DNA of 64,000 nucleotides, taken from Demetria terragena DSM 11295 (lineage in GTDB: Bacteria; Actinomycetota; Actinomycetes; Actinomycetales; Dermatophilaceae). The notes beneath the pieces are model-generated. The model was given only the letters and a program-made list of their open reading frames with translations, was not told the DNA's origin and searched no databases. This document shows, one piece after another, positions 35,510 to 45,115 of the stretch (position 1 is its first letter; every line of letters begins with the position of its first letter). The stretch lies in NCBI RefSeq assembly GCF_000376825.1, contig NZ_AQXW01000004.1:558001-622000 (forward strand), in the 5' to 3' direction. Position numbers and translations under genes: made by a program.

Positions 35510-36688
35510 ATGACCGACCGCGAGCAGATGAGCGTCTCCGCCGCCGCGGATCTCCTCGGTGTCCGCAAAGAAACGGTCTATGCCTACGTCAGTCGCGGTC
35601 TCCTTCGAAGGACCTATGCCTCTGGACCTGACGGACGTCGAGTGTCCCGTCTCGACCTCCGACAGGTCCGCGAACTCGCGGCACAGACACATCGCACTCG
35701 ACCGGGGCAGTGGGAACTGAGCATCGACAGTTCCATCTCCGAACTCGACGCCCGGGGGCGCCTGTCGTATCGAGGCCAGGACGCCATCGCCCTGGCTGAG
35801 GCCATGTCGTATGAGGAGGTAGCCGAGACTCTCTGGCAGCAGGTGCCCTCGGGTTCCTGGCACCCGGACGAGGCCAGGGACGGGCATTGGCAACGAGCGC
35901 AGTCGGCCGCACCATCCGAGGCAACTCCGGCTGACCGGGCGCGAATCGTGCTCGCCCTGCTGGCCGCCGAGAACACCGAGCGATCTGCCCTGGACAGCGC
36001 GCGGACCGCGATCATCAGGTGCGCCCAGTCGCTCGGGCCTAGACCTGTCAGTTGGCAAGGAGACGTGGCAACCACCGTCACGAAGGCACTCAGCCTCACG
36101 GTTCCCACCGCGAGCACAACCGACCTCGTGCGGCGTGCGCTATGCCTGCTTGCCGATCACGAACTCGCGACCTCCACCGTCGCCGCCCGCGCGGCGGCAG
36201 GGACGGGCGCCGCCCTCCCGATCGTGCTCCTTACGGGCGCCGCTGCTCTGGGCGGGCCACGACACGGGCGCGCCTCCACCATCGCCGAACAGACCCTGAG
36301 CATCTGGCTCAACACAGGAGAACTCAACTCTGCTGTAGGCGGATTCGGCCATAGCGTGTATGCCGACGTGGACCCACGCGCCGAGGCTCTGCTCGCAGCG
36401 ACACTTGCATCTCATCCTGAGATGGAGGGGCCAATCCACGCCCTGAGTCTGCAGGTGCTGCGGCGCGACGGACTCCACCCCAACATCGATCTTGCACTTG
36501 CCACGATGACGCACGCGACGTCCCTGCGTCCCGGCGCTGGCGAGGCGATCTTTCTCGTCGCTCGATTGGCCGGCTTCACCGCGCATGCCGTGGAGGAGCG
36601 CGATCAGCCGATGCGGTTTCGGCCACGGGCGATCTATACCGGCATCATGCAGGCGGCGGACCGACGTACCGAGCGTCCGGACGGATGA
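35510..36688 (+). CDS. Citrate synthase-family protein with N-terminal helix-turn-helix
   Basis: A 392-aa protein. Residues 8-60 form a MerR/excisionase-type HTH (MSVSAAADLLGVRKETVYAYVSRGLL), followed by a citrate synthase fold (SYRGQDAIALAEAMSYEEVAETLW, HELATSTVAARAAAGTGA, GGFGHSVYADVDPRAEALL). The usual active-site His of GPLHG aligns with GGPRHGRA, so the loop differs. ATG 35510 follows TACTGT by 8 nt. Its 3' end overlaps a convergent citrate synthase gene by 44 bases. Such paired genes are known in actinobacteria; a regulatory role is inferred. Confidence 0.85.
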   Translation: MTDREQMSVSAAADLLGVRKETVYAYVSRGLLRRTYASGPDGRRVSRLDLRQVRELAAQTHRTRPGQWELSIDSSISELDARGRLSYRGQDAIALAEAMSYEEVAETLWQQVPSGSWHPDEARDGHWQRAQSAAPSEATPADRARIVLALLAAENTERSALDSARTAIIRCAQSLGPRPVSWQGDVATTVTKALSLTVPTASTTDLVRRALCLLADHELATSTVAARAAAGTGAALPIVLLTGAAALGGPRHGRASTIAEQTLSIWLNTGELNSAVGGFGHSVYADVDPRAEALLAATLASHPEMEGPIHALSLQVLRRDGLHPNIDLALATMTHATSLRPGAGEAIFLVARLAGFTAHAVEERDQPMRFRPRAIYTGIMQAADRRTERPDG

Positions 36689-37787
36689 TCTTTCGCTGCT
36701 CGCACTGCTCGAGGATGTGCGCGGTCCACCCGATGACCCGGCTCACCGCAAACGTCGGGGTGAACATCTCCCGCGGCACGCCGCACTCCTGCATGACGAC
36801 TCCGGCGTAGTACTCGACGTTGGCCCGGAGGATGCGATCTGGCTTGCGCTCACCGAGCGCCCGGATGACCTCGGCCTCGGCCTGGACGGCCAACTCGACC
36901 GTTGGCCCACCGAGCTGCACTGCGGTGGCTTTCAACAGTTCCGATCGTGGGTCCACTCCGCGGTAGACCGCGTGCCCGAACCCCATGACTCGTTCACCGG
37001 ACTCCAGTTGGGCCACGGCCCAGTCATAGGCACGGTCAGCCGATCCGATCGCGTCGAGGGCATCGAGTGCGCGTGACGGAGCACCGCCGTGCAACGGACC
37101 CGACAGGGAGCCGATAGCGCCCACGACGCAGGCGGCCAGGTCGGCCCCCGTTGAGGCAATCACCCGGGCGGTGAAGGTTGAGGCATTGAAGCCGTGGTCG
37201 ACGGTGAGACATAGATAGCGACTGAGCGATTGAACTGCCGCTGGCGACGGGTCCTCTACGCCCATCAGCTGTAGGTAATTCGCCACGACGCCACGCTCGG
37301 AACTTGGTGTCATGGGCTCGCGGCCGGCCCGGATTGCGTACGCAGAGGTCACCAGCCAGGGCACGACCGCGGCAACGCGTATGGCGTCCTCAGTGCGGTC
37401 CGCTGCGCCCAGATCCCAGAGCGGCCGCATCCCGGTCAGCGCGCCATATGCCGATATCCCGGTGCGGAGCGACACCAAAGGATCCTCGCTTGCCGTCCGT
37501 CGGAGCACGTCGATGAGTGCGCCGCGCAGGGCTTCGTCCAGAACCGCGGCATCGGCGATCTTGGCGCGCCATGATGTGCTTGTGCCACTGTCCGGAAGGT
37601 CCCCGGCGATCATCAGGTGCCATACGTCCTCGAATGCAGCATCCCGAGCCAACCGCGTGGCGTCGTGCTGGCGGTAATGAAAGAAACCTTCGCGGCCTCG
37701 TACCTGGCCGATGCTCGTGTCCGCGACGATGACACCGGCCAGGCCAGGTGGTGCGATGAGTGCCTGATCTGCTGTGGGAGTGGTCAT
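36645..37787 (-). CDS. Citrate synthase / 2-methylcitrate synthase family protein
   Basis: A 380-aa citrate synthase with the catalytic set visible: HGFNASTFTARVIASTGAD, the loop GSLSGPLHGGAPSRAL (His), and MGFGHAVYRGVDPRSELL (His), plus a C-terminal NVEYYAGVVMQECGVP Asp/Glu region. It opens with GLAGVIVADTSIGQVRGREGFFHYRQHD. ATG 37787 preferred; GTG 37796 possible. It overlaps the HTH-citrate synthase gene tail to tail by 44 bases. Confidence 0.9.
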   Translation of the reverse strand: MTTPTADQALIAPPGLAGVIVADTSIGQVRGREGFFHYRQHDATRLARDAAFEDVWHLMIAGDLPDSGTSTSWRAKIADAAVLDEALRGALIDVLRRTASEDPLVSLRTGISAYGALTGMRPLWDLGAADRTEDAIRVAAVVPWLVTSAYAIRAGREPMTPSSERGVVANYLQLMGVEDPSPAAVQSLSRYLCLTVDHGFNASTFTARVIASTGADLAACVVGAIGSLSGPLHGGAPSRALDALDAIGSADRAYDWAVAQLESGERVMGFGHAVYRGVDPRSELLKATAVQLGGPTVELAVQAEAEVIRALGERKPDRILRANVEYYAGVVMQECGVPREMFTPTFAVSRVIGWTAHILEQCEQRKIIRPDARYVGPPPA

Positions 37788-37823
37788 AGTGCGCACTCTG
37801 GATCCCTGCCACTACGGCGGCCA

Positions 37824-37853
37824 CATTGATCCAATCAATGTCTGTCCTCAGAC
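37824..37853. promoter_or_regulatory. Inverted repeats, candidate operator upstream of dhaK
   Basis: CATTGAT-CCA-ATCAATG (37824-37840) is a perfect 7-bp inverted repeat with a 3-nt centre. It touches a second one, GTCTG-TCCT-CAGAC (37840-37853). They lie between divergent citrate synthase and dhaK, about 70 bases before dhaK. A regulator-binding site is the likely reading; the regulator is unknown and is not encoded next to it. Confidence 0.5.
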
Positions 37854-37921
37854 GGCTGGTACCTCGGAGGAGAACAGGGCAAGATCAACAGTGACGCCGT
37901 TGCCCATGCGAGGAGCCAGAC

Positions 37922-38923
37922 GTGAAGAAGATCATCAATGACCCCAACAACGTCGTACGCGAATCGCTGGAAGGCATGGCACTGGCTCACCCGGATCTCA
38001 TCCAGTACCACGCGGATCCGACCTTCCTCGTCCGTGCTGACGGTCCAGTCCAGAACAAGGTCGCGGTCATATCTGGCGGCGGCTCCGGCCACGAACCGCT
38101 CCACGGCGGCTTCGTCGGACACGGGATGCTTGCCGCTGCCTGCCCGGGAGCGATGTTCACCTCGCCCACTCCCGACCAAGTGCTCGCGGCAGCGAAGGCG
38201 GCCCACGGAGGTGCGGGCGTTCTCCACATCGTAAAGAACTACACCGGCGACGTGCTCAACTTTGAGACTGCTGCCGAGTTGGCTGCTGCCGAAGACATCG
38301 AGGTCCGAAGCGTGGTCGTCGACGATGACGTTGCCGTCCAGGATTCCAGCTTTACGGCTGGCCGGCGCGGCGTCGGCGGGACGGTGCTGATGGAGAAGAT
38401 CGTGGGCGCTGCGGCTGAGCGTGGCGACGACCTCGACACCGTGACGAGTTTGGCTGAGAAGGTCAACAGCCAAGTGCGATCCATGGGGGTGGCGCTGCGG
38501 CCCTGCACCGTTCCGCACTCCGGCGAGCCATCCTTCGAGCTCGGCGAGGACGAGATGGAGATGGGTATCGGCATCCACGGCGAACCCGGCCGGGAGAAAG
38601 TTGCCCTCGCCCCGGCCGATGACATCGTCGCGACTCTGTTGACCGCGATCCTTGAAGACCTGCCGTTCGAGGAAGGCGATCAGACGCTGCTCTTCGTCAA
38701 CGGCATGGGCGGCACGCCGCTCATCGAACTCTACCTAGCGTACAATTCAGCTCGAAAGTTCTTGGCAGACAAGGGAATCGAGGCAAGCCGGTCCCTTGTC
38801 GGCAACTACATCACATCTCTAGAAATGCAGGGGATGTCGATCACGTTACTTCGCCTGGACGATGAACTCACCGAGTTGTGGGACGCGCCCGTACACACCG
38901 CTTCACTCCGTTGGGGACTCTAA
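37922..38923 (+). CDS. dhaK: PTS-dependent dihydroxyacetone kinase, DhaK subunit
   Basis: A 333-aa DHA-binding subunit. The conserved SGGGSGHEPLHGGFVGHGML and NYTGDVLNFETAAE blocks are present, as is the active-site His 219 in GIGIHGEPGR that binds dihydroxyacetone covalently. It phosphorylates DHA to DHAP using DhaL-bound ADP, itself recharged by DhaM. The GTG start follows GAGGAG by about 7 nt. It is directly followed by dhaL. Confidence 0.96.
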   Translation: MKKIINDPNNVVRESLEGMALAHPDLIQYHADPTFLVRADGPVQNKVAVISGGGSGHEPLHGGFVGHGMLAAACPGAMFTSPTPDQVLAAAKAAHGGAGVLHIVKNYTGDVLNFETAAELAAAEDIEVRSVVVDDDVAVQDSSFTAGRRGVGGTVLMEKIVGAAAERGDDLDTVTSLAEKVNSQVRSMGVALRPCTVPHSGEPSFELGEDEMEMGIGIHGEPGREKVALAPADDIVATLLTAILEDLPFEEGDQTLLFVNGMGGTPLIELYLAYNSARKFLADKGIEASRSLVGNYITSLEMQGMSITLLRLDDELTELWDAPVHTASLRWGL

Positions 38924-39559
38924 ATGACTGACTGCAGCACTGAAGGAATCACGCGGGCCGTTGTCGCCCTTCACGACACCATCCAAGCGCACCATGAAGA
39001 ACTCACCACGCTCGATCGTGCGATCGGTGACGGCGACCACGGCGCCAATCTCGTGCGCGGCTTTGCGGCCGTGGCTGAACGCCTCTCCGAGGGTGAGCAA
39101 CCCACTCCAGGCGCGGCGCTCAAAGTCGTGGCAACCACGTTGATTTCGACTGTGGGTGGCGCCTCGGGTCCGCTTTTCGGGACCGCTTTCCTGCGCGCGG
39201 CGACGTCGCTCGGCACGGCAGAGACGGTGACGGCGCGGCAGATCGCGGACGCACTAGAGGCTGCGGCTGCTGGCGTCGTGGCACGAGGCAAGGCCGAACT
39301 CGGAGATAAGACCATGATCGATGCCTTCCAGCCTGCCCTGGAGGCCGCTCGCGACGCGGCCGGGTCCGGAGCCGACATTGCGGGGGTTCTCGACGCGGCC
39401 GCAACAGCGGCTGAGCAAGGCGCTGCGGCTACCGCACCGCTTCAGGCTAGGAAGGGCCGCGCCTCCTACCTGGGCGAACGATCCGTCGGGCACGTCGATC
39501 CAGGCGCCCAGAGCACCGCCTACTTGTTGCGCAGTCTCGCGACCTCTGCCGCATCGTGA
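38924..39559 (+). CDS. dhaL: Dihydroxyacetone kinase, ADP-binding subunit DhaL
   Basis: A 211-aa subunit that holds ADP as a cofactor. The metal/ADP site motif LDRAIGDGDHGANLVRGF near residues 30-45 and the GGASGPLFGTAFLRAA loop are intact, as is GDKTMIDAFQPA. The ATG directly follows the dhaK stop and the stop overlaps the dhaM start, so the three genes are one unit. Confidence 0.96.
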   Translation: MTDCSTEGITRAVVALHDTIQAHHEELTTLDRAIGDGDHGANLVRGFAAVAERLSEGEQPTPGAALKVVATTLISTVGGASGPLFGTAFLRAATSLGTAETVTARQIADALEAAAAGVVARGKAELGDKTMIDAFQPALEAARDAAGSGADIAGVLDAAATAAEQGAAATAPLQARKGRASYLGERSVGHVDPGAQSTAYLLRSLATSAAS

Positions 39560-41865
39560 CCGTCGGACTCGTTGTCGTTTCGCACAGCGCCGGAATCGCT
39601 TCCGGGGTATGCGAACTCGCGTCTCAAATGGCGCCGTCGATCACCATCGCACCCGCCGGTGGTGACGACGATGGCGCTCTCGGGACCTCGTTCACTCTCA
39701 TCCAGGAGGCCCTCGAGAGGGCTGACACCGGCGATGGCGTCGTCGTGCTCTATGACCTCGGATCCGCCCTCCTCACGACCGAAATGGTGGTTGAGATGGG
39801 CGACCCGGATGTGGTCGATACGTGGCGAATCGTCGACGCCCCTCTCATCGAAGGCACTATCGCCGCCGCCGTTGAGGCCGAGGGGCAAGGCGATCTTGAT
39901 GCCGTGGCGCTAGCGGCACAGAAGACCGGCGGTGCGGCACCGGAGGAAGAAGCTGACGGCTCGCCCGAAGGGGACACCTCGGAGCGCGAGGTCGAGATCG
40001 TCAATCCCCTTGGCCTGCACGCCCGCCCGGCTGCAGCACTTGCCCGGATGGTCAGCGACGTCGGCACCAAAGTCAGCGTGTCCGTGCGCGGCGGCCCTCC
40101 GGTCGACCTGCGCGCCATCATGTCAGTTGTCGGGCTCGCGACCCGACGTGGCGATGTCGTCCGCCTGGTCGCCAGTGGCGTACGCGCCGCACAGGCCCTT
40201 GACCGGGTCGCCGGCGCCATCATGGACGGATTCGGCGAGAGCGGCGCCGACGGCAGTTGGGCAACCGCCACCCGAGACGCATCCGATGAGCGGTCAGCGG
40301 CCGGTGGCTCACCCGGCGTCGCCGTCGGCCCGTTGCATCGTTTGGAGTCGCTCCCGCGCACTATCCCCGCTGATCAGTCCAGCAAACCGGACGATGACCG
40401 AGCCGAGTTGGACAAGCTGTCTCACGCCATCGACAAAGCCGCCAAGCTGCTCGACGCCGGCAACGACATCGCACGCGCACACGCAGCCATGATCCGCGAT
40501 CCTGAACTGCTCTCCATGGCGCACGAACGGGTCGGCCAAGGTGCGGCGTCAGCATGGTGGGAAGCAGTGAATCTACACGCCGACGCGGCGGCGGCTTCCC
40601 CCGACGAAGTCATTGCTGCGCGGGCCGTCGATGTCCGCGAAGCAGGTCTCGTCGTACTCCGACAGCTCGATGTCTTCTTGGACCGCATCGGCGAACGCGT
40701 CCGCGACTGTGTGCTCCTTGCCGATGAAATAGGTCCCGGCGAAGTGCCAAAGTTGTTGGAGCATGGATGCGCTGGCGTAGTGCTCCGCAACGGGTCTCCC
40801 ACGGCGCACGCCATCGTGGTGGCGCGCGGACTGGGGTTGCCTGTCATCGTGAACGTCGGGAGCGTGCTCGATGACATTAAGGACGGCCAGATCGTCATCG
40901 CCGATGGATCAACAGGAACCGTTGAGCCAGCACCGACGGCGGAGGCAATCCAGACCGCCGAACAGAATGCCCGTACCGACGCCGCGGCTACTCTCGAACT
41001 TCGTGCGATGGCATCCGAGCCGGTGACCTACCAGGGCAAGCCAGTGCTGGTGGCGGCCAACGTTGGATCGCTCGTCGAGGCGCACGCCGCGGTCGAGAAC
41101 GGCGCCGATGCAATCGGCCTACTGCGCACCGAACTGCTTCTCTTAGAACGTGATTCATACCCCACTGAAGACGAGCAAGTAGCCGACCTCACCGCCATCC
41201 TCCACGTCGTCGGTGATCGACCCACCGTCATTCGCGTCCTCGACGCGGGAGGTGACAAGCCGGTCCGCAGCCTTGACCTCGACCCTCTACACAACGGCTT
41301 CCTCGGTGTACGTGGCCTGCGCTATCTCCTCGAACATCCGGATCTGCTGCGGACCCAGTTGCGCGCGATCTTTCGTGCGTCGAAGGGCCATCAGGTTGCG
41401 GTGATGGCCCCGATGGTGACGGTGCCCGACGAGGCACGTGCGTTCCGTACGCATGTCGATGAGGCGCTCGAGTCACTCCGTGCCGACGACCTCGAACACG
41501 ACGAACCCACCGGTGTCGGTGTGATGATCGAGGTTCCCGCGGCGGCACTGACGGCCCGAGCTTTTGGCGGCATCGTGGATTTTGTATCAGTGGGGTCAAA
41601 CGACCTCCTGAGCTATCTTGCGGCGGCCGACCGAACCGAGGCCGGAACCGCGCACCTGCTCGACACCGGGTCACCTGCTCTGGCTCGATTGCTGGACGCC
41701 GTCACCGAAGACAGCACCGCCGTGGGCCTACCGATCGCGATCTGCGGCGAACTCGCCGGAGATCCCACGCATACCCAGGCGCTACTCGACCGCGGAGTTC
41801 ACGAACTGTCGATGGCACCTGCGCGAATCCCCCTGGTGAAGAAGATCATTCGCGACCTGGGTTAG
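39556..41865 (+). CDS. dhaM: DhaM fused to HPr and Enzyme I (multiphosphoryl transfer protein)
   Basis: A 769-aa protein with three PTS modules in order: EIIA-Man-like domain (1-125, phospho-His 10 in VVSHSAGIASG), HPr (about 145-228, His 155 in LGLHARPAA) and an Enzyme I-like module (about 250-769, phospho-His 418 in GSPTAHAIVVARGLG; later LLRTELLLLERDSYP, RVLDAGGDKP and the C-terminal Cys in ICGELAGD). One polypeptide can therefore carry phosphate from PEP to DhaL. GTG start overlaps the dhaL stop. Confidence 0.95.
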   Translation: MTVGLVVVSHSAGIASGVCELASQMAPSITIAPAGGDDDGALGTSFTLIQEALERADTGDGVVVLYDLGSALLTTEMVVEMGDPDVVDTWRIVDAPLIEGTIAAAVEAEGQGDLDAVALAAQKTGGAAPEEEADGSPEGDTSEREVEIVNPLGLHARPAAALARMVSDVGTKVSVSVRGGPPVDLRAIMSVVGLATRRGDVVRLVASGVRAAQALDRVAGAIMDGFGESGADGSWATATRDASDERSAAGGSPGVAVGPLHRLESLPRTIPADQSSKPDDDRAELDKLSHAIDKAAKLLDAGNDIARAHAAMIRDPELLSMAHERVGQGAASAWWEAVNLHADAAAASPDEVIAARAVDVREAGLVVLRQLDVFLDRIGERVRDCVLLADEIGPGEVPKLLEHGCAGVVLRNGSPTAHAIVVARGLGLPVIVNVGSVLDDIKDGQIVIADGSTGTVEPAPTAEAIQTAEQNARTDAAATLELRAMASEPVTYQGKPVLVAANVGSLVEAHAAVENGADAIGLLRTELLLLERDSYPTEDEQVADLTAILHVVGDRPTVIRVLDAGGDKPVRSLDLDPLHNGFLGVRGLRYLLEHPDLLRTQLRAIFRASKGHQVAVMAPMVTVPDEARAFRTHVDEALESLRADDLEHDEPTGVGVMIEVPAAALTARAFGGIVDFVSVGSNDLLSYLAAADRTEAGTAHLLDTGSPALARLLDAVTEDSTAVGLPIAICGELAGDPTHTQALLDRGVHELSMAPARIPLVKKIIRDLG

Positions 41866-41867
41866 CG

Positions 41868-42878
41868 CTAGAGGCTGATGACTTGATGCTCTGCGGCTGA
41901 GCGCCGTGCTGCATCGATCACTTCGAGCACATGCACCGCGTCTGCCGGGTCCACCGGCATCGCACCTTGGGGATCGGCACTGCCCAGTGCGGCCGCGACC
42001 GCGCGATAGAAGTCTGCCTGGTCAGCGGGCTCTGCCTGGACGGGTTCACGCACGTCGCCGCGAACTAACCAACCCGACTGCCCATCCTGGTGGCGAAGAT
42101 CCGGGTAGACCGACGGTTCTTCCTCGAAGTCGTCCAGCAGGTAGGTGCCCGCTCGCCCCAGTACGCGCAACCGTGGCCCCGGTGCGCCAGCGAGGGACGT
42201 GGCGCTGAGGTGCGAGGTCACTCCCCCAGCGTGCTCGCACACCACAAAAGCGTCGTCCTCGGCGCGGGTACTGCGTGCGGCGACTTGGGCAAACACTCGC
42301 TCGACCGGCCCGAACAGATCGATTGAGGCGTCGACAAGGTGAGAGTGCAGGTCGAGAAGGAGACCGCCACCGTCAGCAGCAGAGGCGTTCTCTCGCCACC
42401 TGTCCTTCGGCTCCGGACGCCAGCGTTCCCAACGGAATTCGTGTCGGAAGACCTCGCCGAGCTGGCCGTCCTTGAGCAACCTGCGCAACGTGGTGTGCTG
42501 CGGGTCAAAGCGCCGGTTTTGAAACACGGTGAGCGGAGTCTTGGTGGTCTTCGAACGCTCCACCAGGAGCGCCGCACCAGCTGGGTCGACGGCCAAGGGC
42601 TTGTCCACGACGACTGGCTGACCAGCGTCGAGGCACAACGTCGCGTGGTCGAGGTGGTCGCCGCTGGGTGTGGCCAGGACCAGCACATCGGCCTTGAGGT
42701 CGAGCAGTGCATTCAGGTCGCGCACCACCTCAGCCTCCGGGAAGTCGGCCTTGACCTGCTCTGCCCGGGTTGGATTGCTCGTACTGACCCCGATTACCGT
42801 CAAGCCGGCTGGCTCGAAGAGGGGGCCGTGGATGCCTCGACCAGCGGAACCGTATCCAGCGATGGCGACAGTAGTCAT
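41868..42878 (-). CDS. Gfo/Idh/MocA-family oxidoreductase
   Basis: A 336-aa NAD(P)-dependent dehydrogenase. The Rossmann start VAIAGYGSAGRGIHGPL, the cofactor-site DVLVLATPSGDHLDHA and the EKP-like VVVDKPLAVD are clear, and a C-terminal GFO_IDH_MocA_C domain follows (DLHSHLVDASIDLFG with its His). Substrate is probably a sugar or polyol but not determined. It converges on dhaM with a gap of two bases and overlaps the MMPL gene (ATGA). Confidence 0.9.
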   Translation of the reverse strand: MTTVAIAGYGSAGRGIHGPLFEPAGLTVIGVSTSNPTRAEQVKADFPEAEVVRDLNALLDLKADVLVLATPSGDHLDHATLCLDAGQPVVVDKPLAVDPAGAALLVERSKTTKTPLTVFQNRRFDPQHTTLRRLLKDGQLGEVFRHEFRWERWRPEPKDRWRENASAADGGGLLLDLHSHLVDASIDLFGPVERVFAQVAARSTRAEDDAFVVCEHAGGVTSHLSATSLAGAPGPRLRVLGRAGTYLLDDFEEEPSVYPDLRHQDGQSGWLVRGDVREPVQAEPADQADFYRAVAAALGSADPQGAMPVDPADAVHVLEVIDAARRSAAEHQVISL

Positions 42879-45073
42879 TCCACCACTGTAGAAGACGGCT
42901 GCGAGTGTTCCGGGCCATCAGCCGGGGCCTCACCTCGCGAGCGCACCGACGAACCTGGCCACCAAGATCGATCACCGATCTCAATGGTCAAGGACGGCAC
43001 GAGCAATGAACGCACCACCAGCGTGTCGAGCAGGACGCCGAAGGCCACCAGGAACGCGATCTGCAGCAGGAACAATAAGGGAATCACTGCCAGTGCCGAG
43101 AAGGTCGCAGCGAGCACAATGCCAGCGCTGGTGATGACTCCACCGGTGACGGCGAGTGCGAGCAAAGTGCCGCGTGTGGTCCCGTGTCGAATCGACTCCT
43201 CACGTGCCCTGGTCATGAGGAAGATCGAGTAGTCCACACCGAGCGCCACCAGGAACACGTAGGCGTAGAGCGGAACCTGCGGGTCAACCGATGGCAGGTT
43301 CAAGATGGGGCCGAAGACCAACGCCGCGACACCAAGGGTCGCGGCGAAGGAGAGCACGTTGGCGGCCACCAGGACGAGTGGAGCCACTAGCGAACGCAAC
43401 AACACGGCCAGAACGATCGTGACCACGAGCAGAATCGCCGGCACGATCACCCGCAGGTCCCGGCTGCTGGCCTCCAGGAGGTCCAACGCCTCGGCCGTCG
43501 GGCCCCCGACCAGGATGTCGGAGTCGACGGCGTCTCGAATGCGAATCACAGTCTTCTCGGCGGCCTCGGTATCCGAAGGGTCCGCCAGAGTTGCCTGCAC
43601 CAAGACCTTGCCGTCCTGCCCGCTTCCTGGCTGCGTGCTCGCGGAAGCCACCCCGTCCACCTGCTCGACCGTCTCAACGACCTCTCGCGAACGATCTTCC
43701 GGAACGACCATCGTTGCGGGCTCGCCCACTCCGATATCGAAGTTTTCTTCCAGAACCTTTTGGCCAGAGACAGATTCGACCGATGTGCGAAAGATATCCG
43801 CCTGACGAATGCCACCGATGTCCAAGGCGGGCGCACCGGCAGCACAGATGCCCAGCGCGATGACGGTGGTGGCCCATACCGCACGCGGGCGCCGCCCCAC
43901 CAGCCGCGCAACGCGTACCCACAGGCCGTTGCCGGACAAATCGACATCGTCCTGAACCGCGTCGTCATGCCGAGGGATCGCTGGCCAGAAAACACGCCGT
44001 CCCACCAGCACCAAGACCGCCGGGAGGAAGGTCAGTGCCGCAACCAGCGCTCCGATGATTCCCAGGATGCCGACGGGACCCAACCCTCGGGTATTGCCCA
44101 ACTCTGACAGCAGCAGGCAGGCGAGCCCGAGGATGACGGTGAGCCCGCTCGCCAGGATTGGCTCGACAGATGCACGCCACGCAGCACGCATGGCGTCGGT
44201 CGCGCGTTCGTGTCCGTGCAACTCTTCGCGATATCGGCTCACCAAGAGCAAGGCGTAGTCGGTGGCCGCTCCGACTACCAGGATGAAGAGAATGCCTTGG
44301 CTTTGGCCGCTCAGCTCGAGGCGACCCGCATCAGCAAGGGGATAGATCACCAGAGCAGCCATCGACAGGCCAAGGATCGCCGAGAAGAGCACCGCAAACG
44401 GAAGGATCGGGCTGCGATAGACCACGAGCAAGATGAACAGCACCACGCCGAGCGCGACGAGGAGCAGCAGTCCGTCGATGCCCGCGAAGGCCGTTGACAG
44501 GTCAGCGACGAACCCGCCAGGGCCGGTGACATAGGTGTCCATACCTGCGGACCCCAGATCTGCGGCAAGGCGTTCGCGCAAGTCTTCGACTGCCAGGAAG
44601 GTCACCGATTCCTCGCCGATCATCTCTTCCGCCTGGGAAGCGGACAGGTTGATCACCGCGAGGTACGCCTTCGGGTCCGCGCGATCATCCGGAATGACGC
44701 GCGGAGGCGGCCCCTTCGCCAGGTAGTCCGACCATGGGTGCCCCGGAGCGATCTCGGCGTCGGGCAGGCCACGAAGCAAGCCCTCGACCTTTTCGCGGTC
44801 CGCCGCGTTCAGCCCGGAGTCGCGAGATACCACCACGAACAGAGGCAGTGCTTCTTGGGAGCGCACCGTTCGGGCTTGCTCCGCCGCGAGCGTCGACTCA
44901 GCGCTAGAGGGAAGGAACGTGGCGTTGTCGTTTTCCTGGACGCTCGACAATTGACCGACACGAGGCCCGCCGAATGCCGCGACGGCGAACCACACGACGA
45001 CCACGGCAAGCGCCAGCCCCCTGGCGAGCCCGGTACGTGGTTGGCGATGGCGTCCAGCCGTCGAGGTCCTCAT
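42875..45073 (-). CDS. MMPL/RND-family transporter
   Basis: A 732-aa membrane protein with about twelve helices in two halves, each with a large outer loop after the first helix. It is actinobacterial MMPL-like. Signature stretches include [17 protein letters not shown] and [20 protein letters not shown], which hold the proton-relay Asp-Tyr pairs of MmpL3-type proteins. ATG 45073 is chosen because the protein then opens with a basic segment and the first helix; the longer frame overlaps lipB upstream. Substrate unknown (lipids or drugs). Confidence 0.9.
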   Translation of the reverse strand: MRTSTAGRHRQPRTGLARGLALAVVVVWFAVAAFGGPRVGQLSSVQENDNATFLPSSAESTLAAEQARTVRSQEALPLFVVVSRDSGLNAADREKVEGLLRGLPDAEIAPGHPWSDYLAKGPPPRVIPDDRADPKAYLAVINLSASQAEEMIGEESVTFLAVEDLRERLAADLGSAGMDTYVTGPGGFVADLSTAFAGIDGLLLLVALGVVLFILLVVYRSPILPFAVLFSAILGLSMAALVIYPLADAGRLELSGQSQGILFILVVGAATDYALLLVSRYREELHGHERATDAMRAAWRASVEPILASGLTVILGLACLLLSELGNTRGLGPVGILGIIGALVAALTFLPAVLVLVGRRVFWPAIPRHDDAVQDDVDLSGNGLWVRVARLVGRRPRAVWATTVIALGICAAGAPALDIGGIRQADIFRTSVESVSGQKVLEENFDIGVGEPATMVVPEDRSREVVETVEQVDGVASASTQPGSGQDGKVLVQATLADPSDTEAAEKTVIRIRDAVDSDILVGGPTAEALDLLEASSRDLRVIVPAILLVVTIVLAVLLRSLVAPLVLVAANVLSFAATLGVAALVFGPILNLPSVDPQVPLYAYVFLVALGVDYSIFLMTRAREESIRHGTTRGTLLALAVTGGVITSAGIVLAATFSALAVIPLLFLLQIAFLVAFGVLLDTLVVRSLLVPSLTIEIGDRSWWPGSSVRSRGEAPADGPEHSQPSSTVVE

Positions 45074-45102
45074 GCGGAAAGGGTATGGCGGTTGCACCGG
45101 CG

Positions 45103-45108
45103 TACCGT
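45103..45108 (+). promoter_or_regulatory. -10 box of a leaderless promoter (lipB)
   Basis: TACCGT ends 7 nt before ATG 45116 with no Shine-Dalgarno between them. It supports a separate lipB promoter, needed here because lipB is cut off from the sucB operon. Confidence 0.5.
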
Positions 45109-45115
45109 GTCGAAC

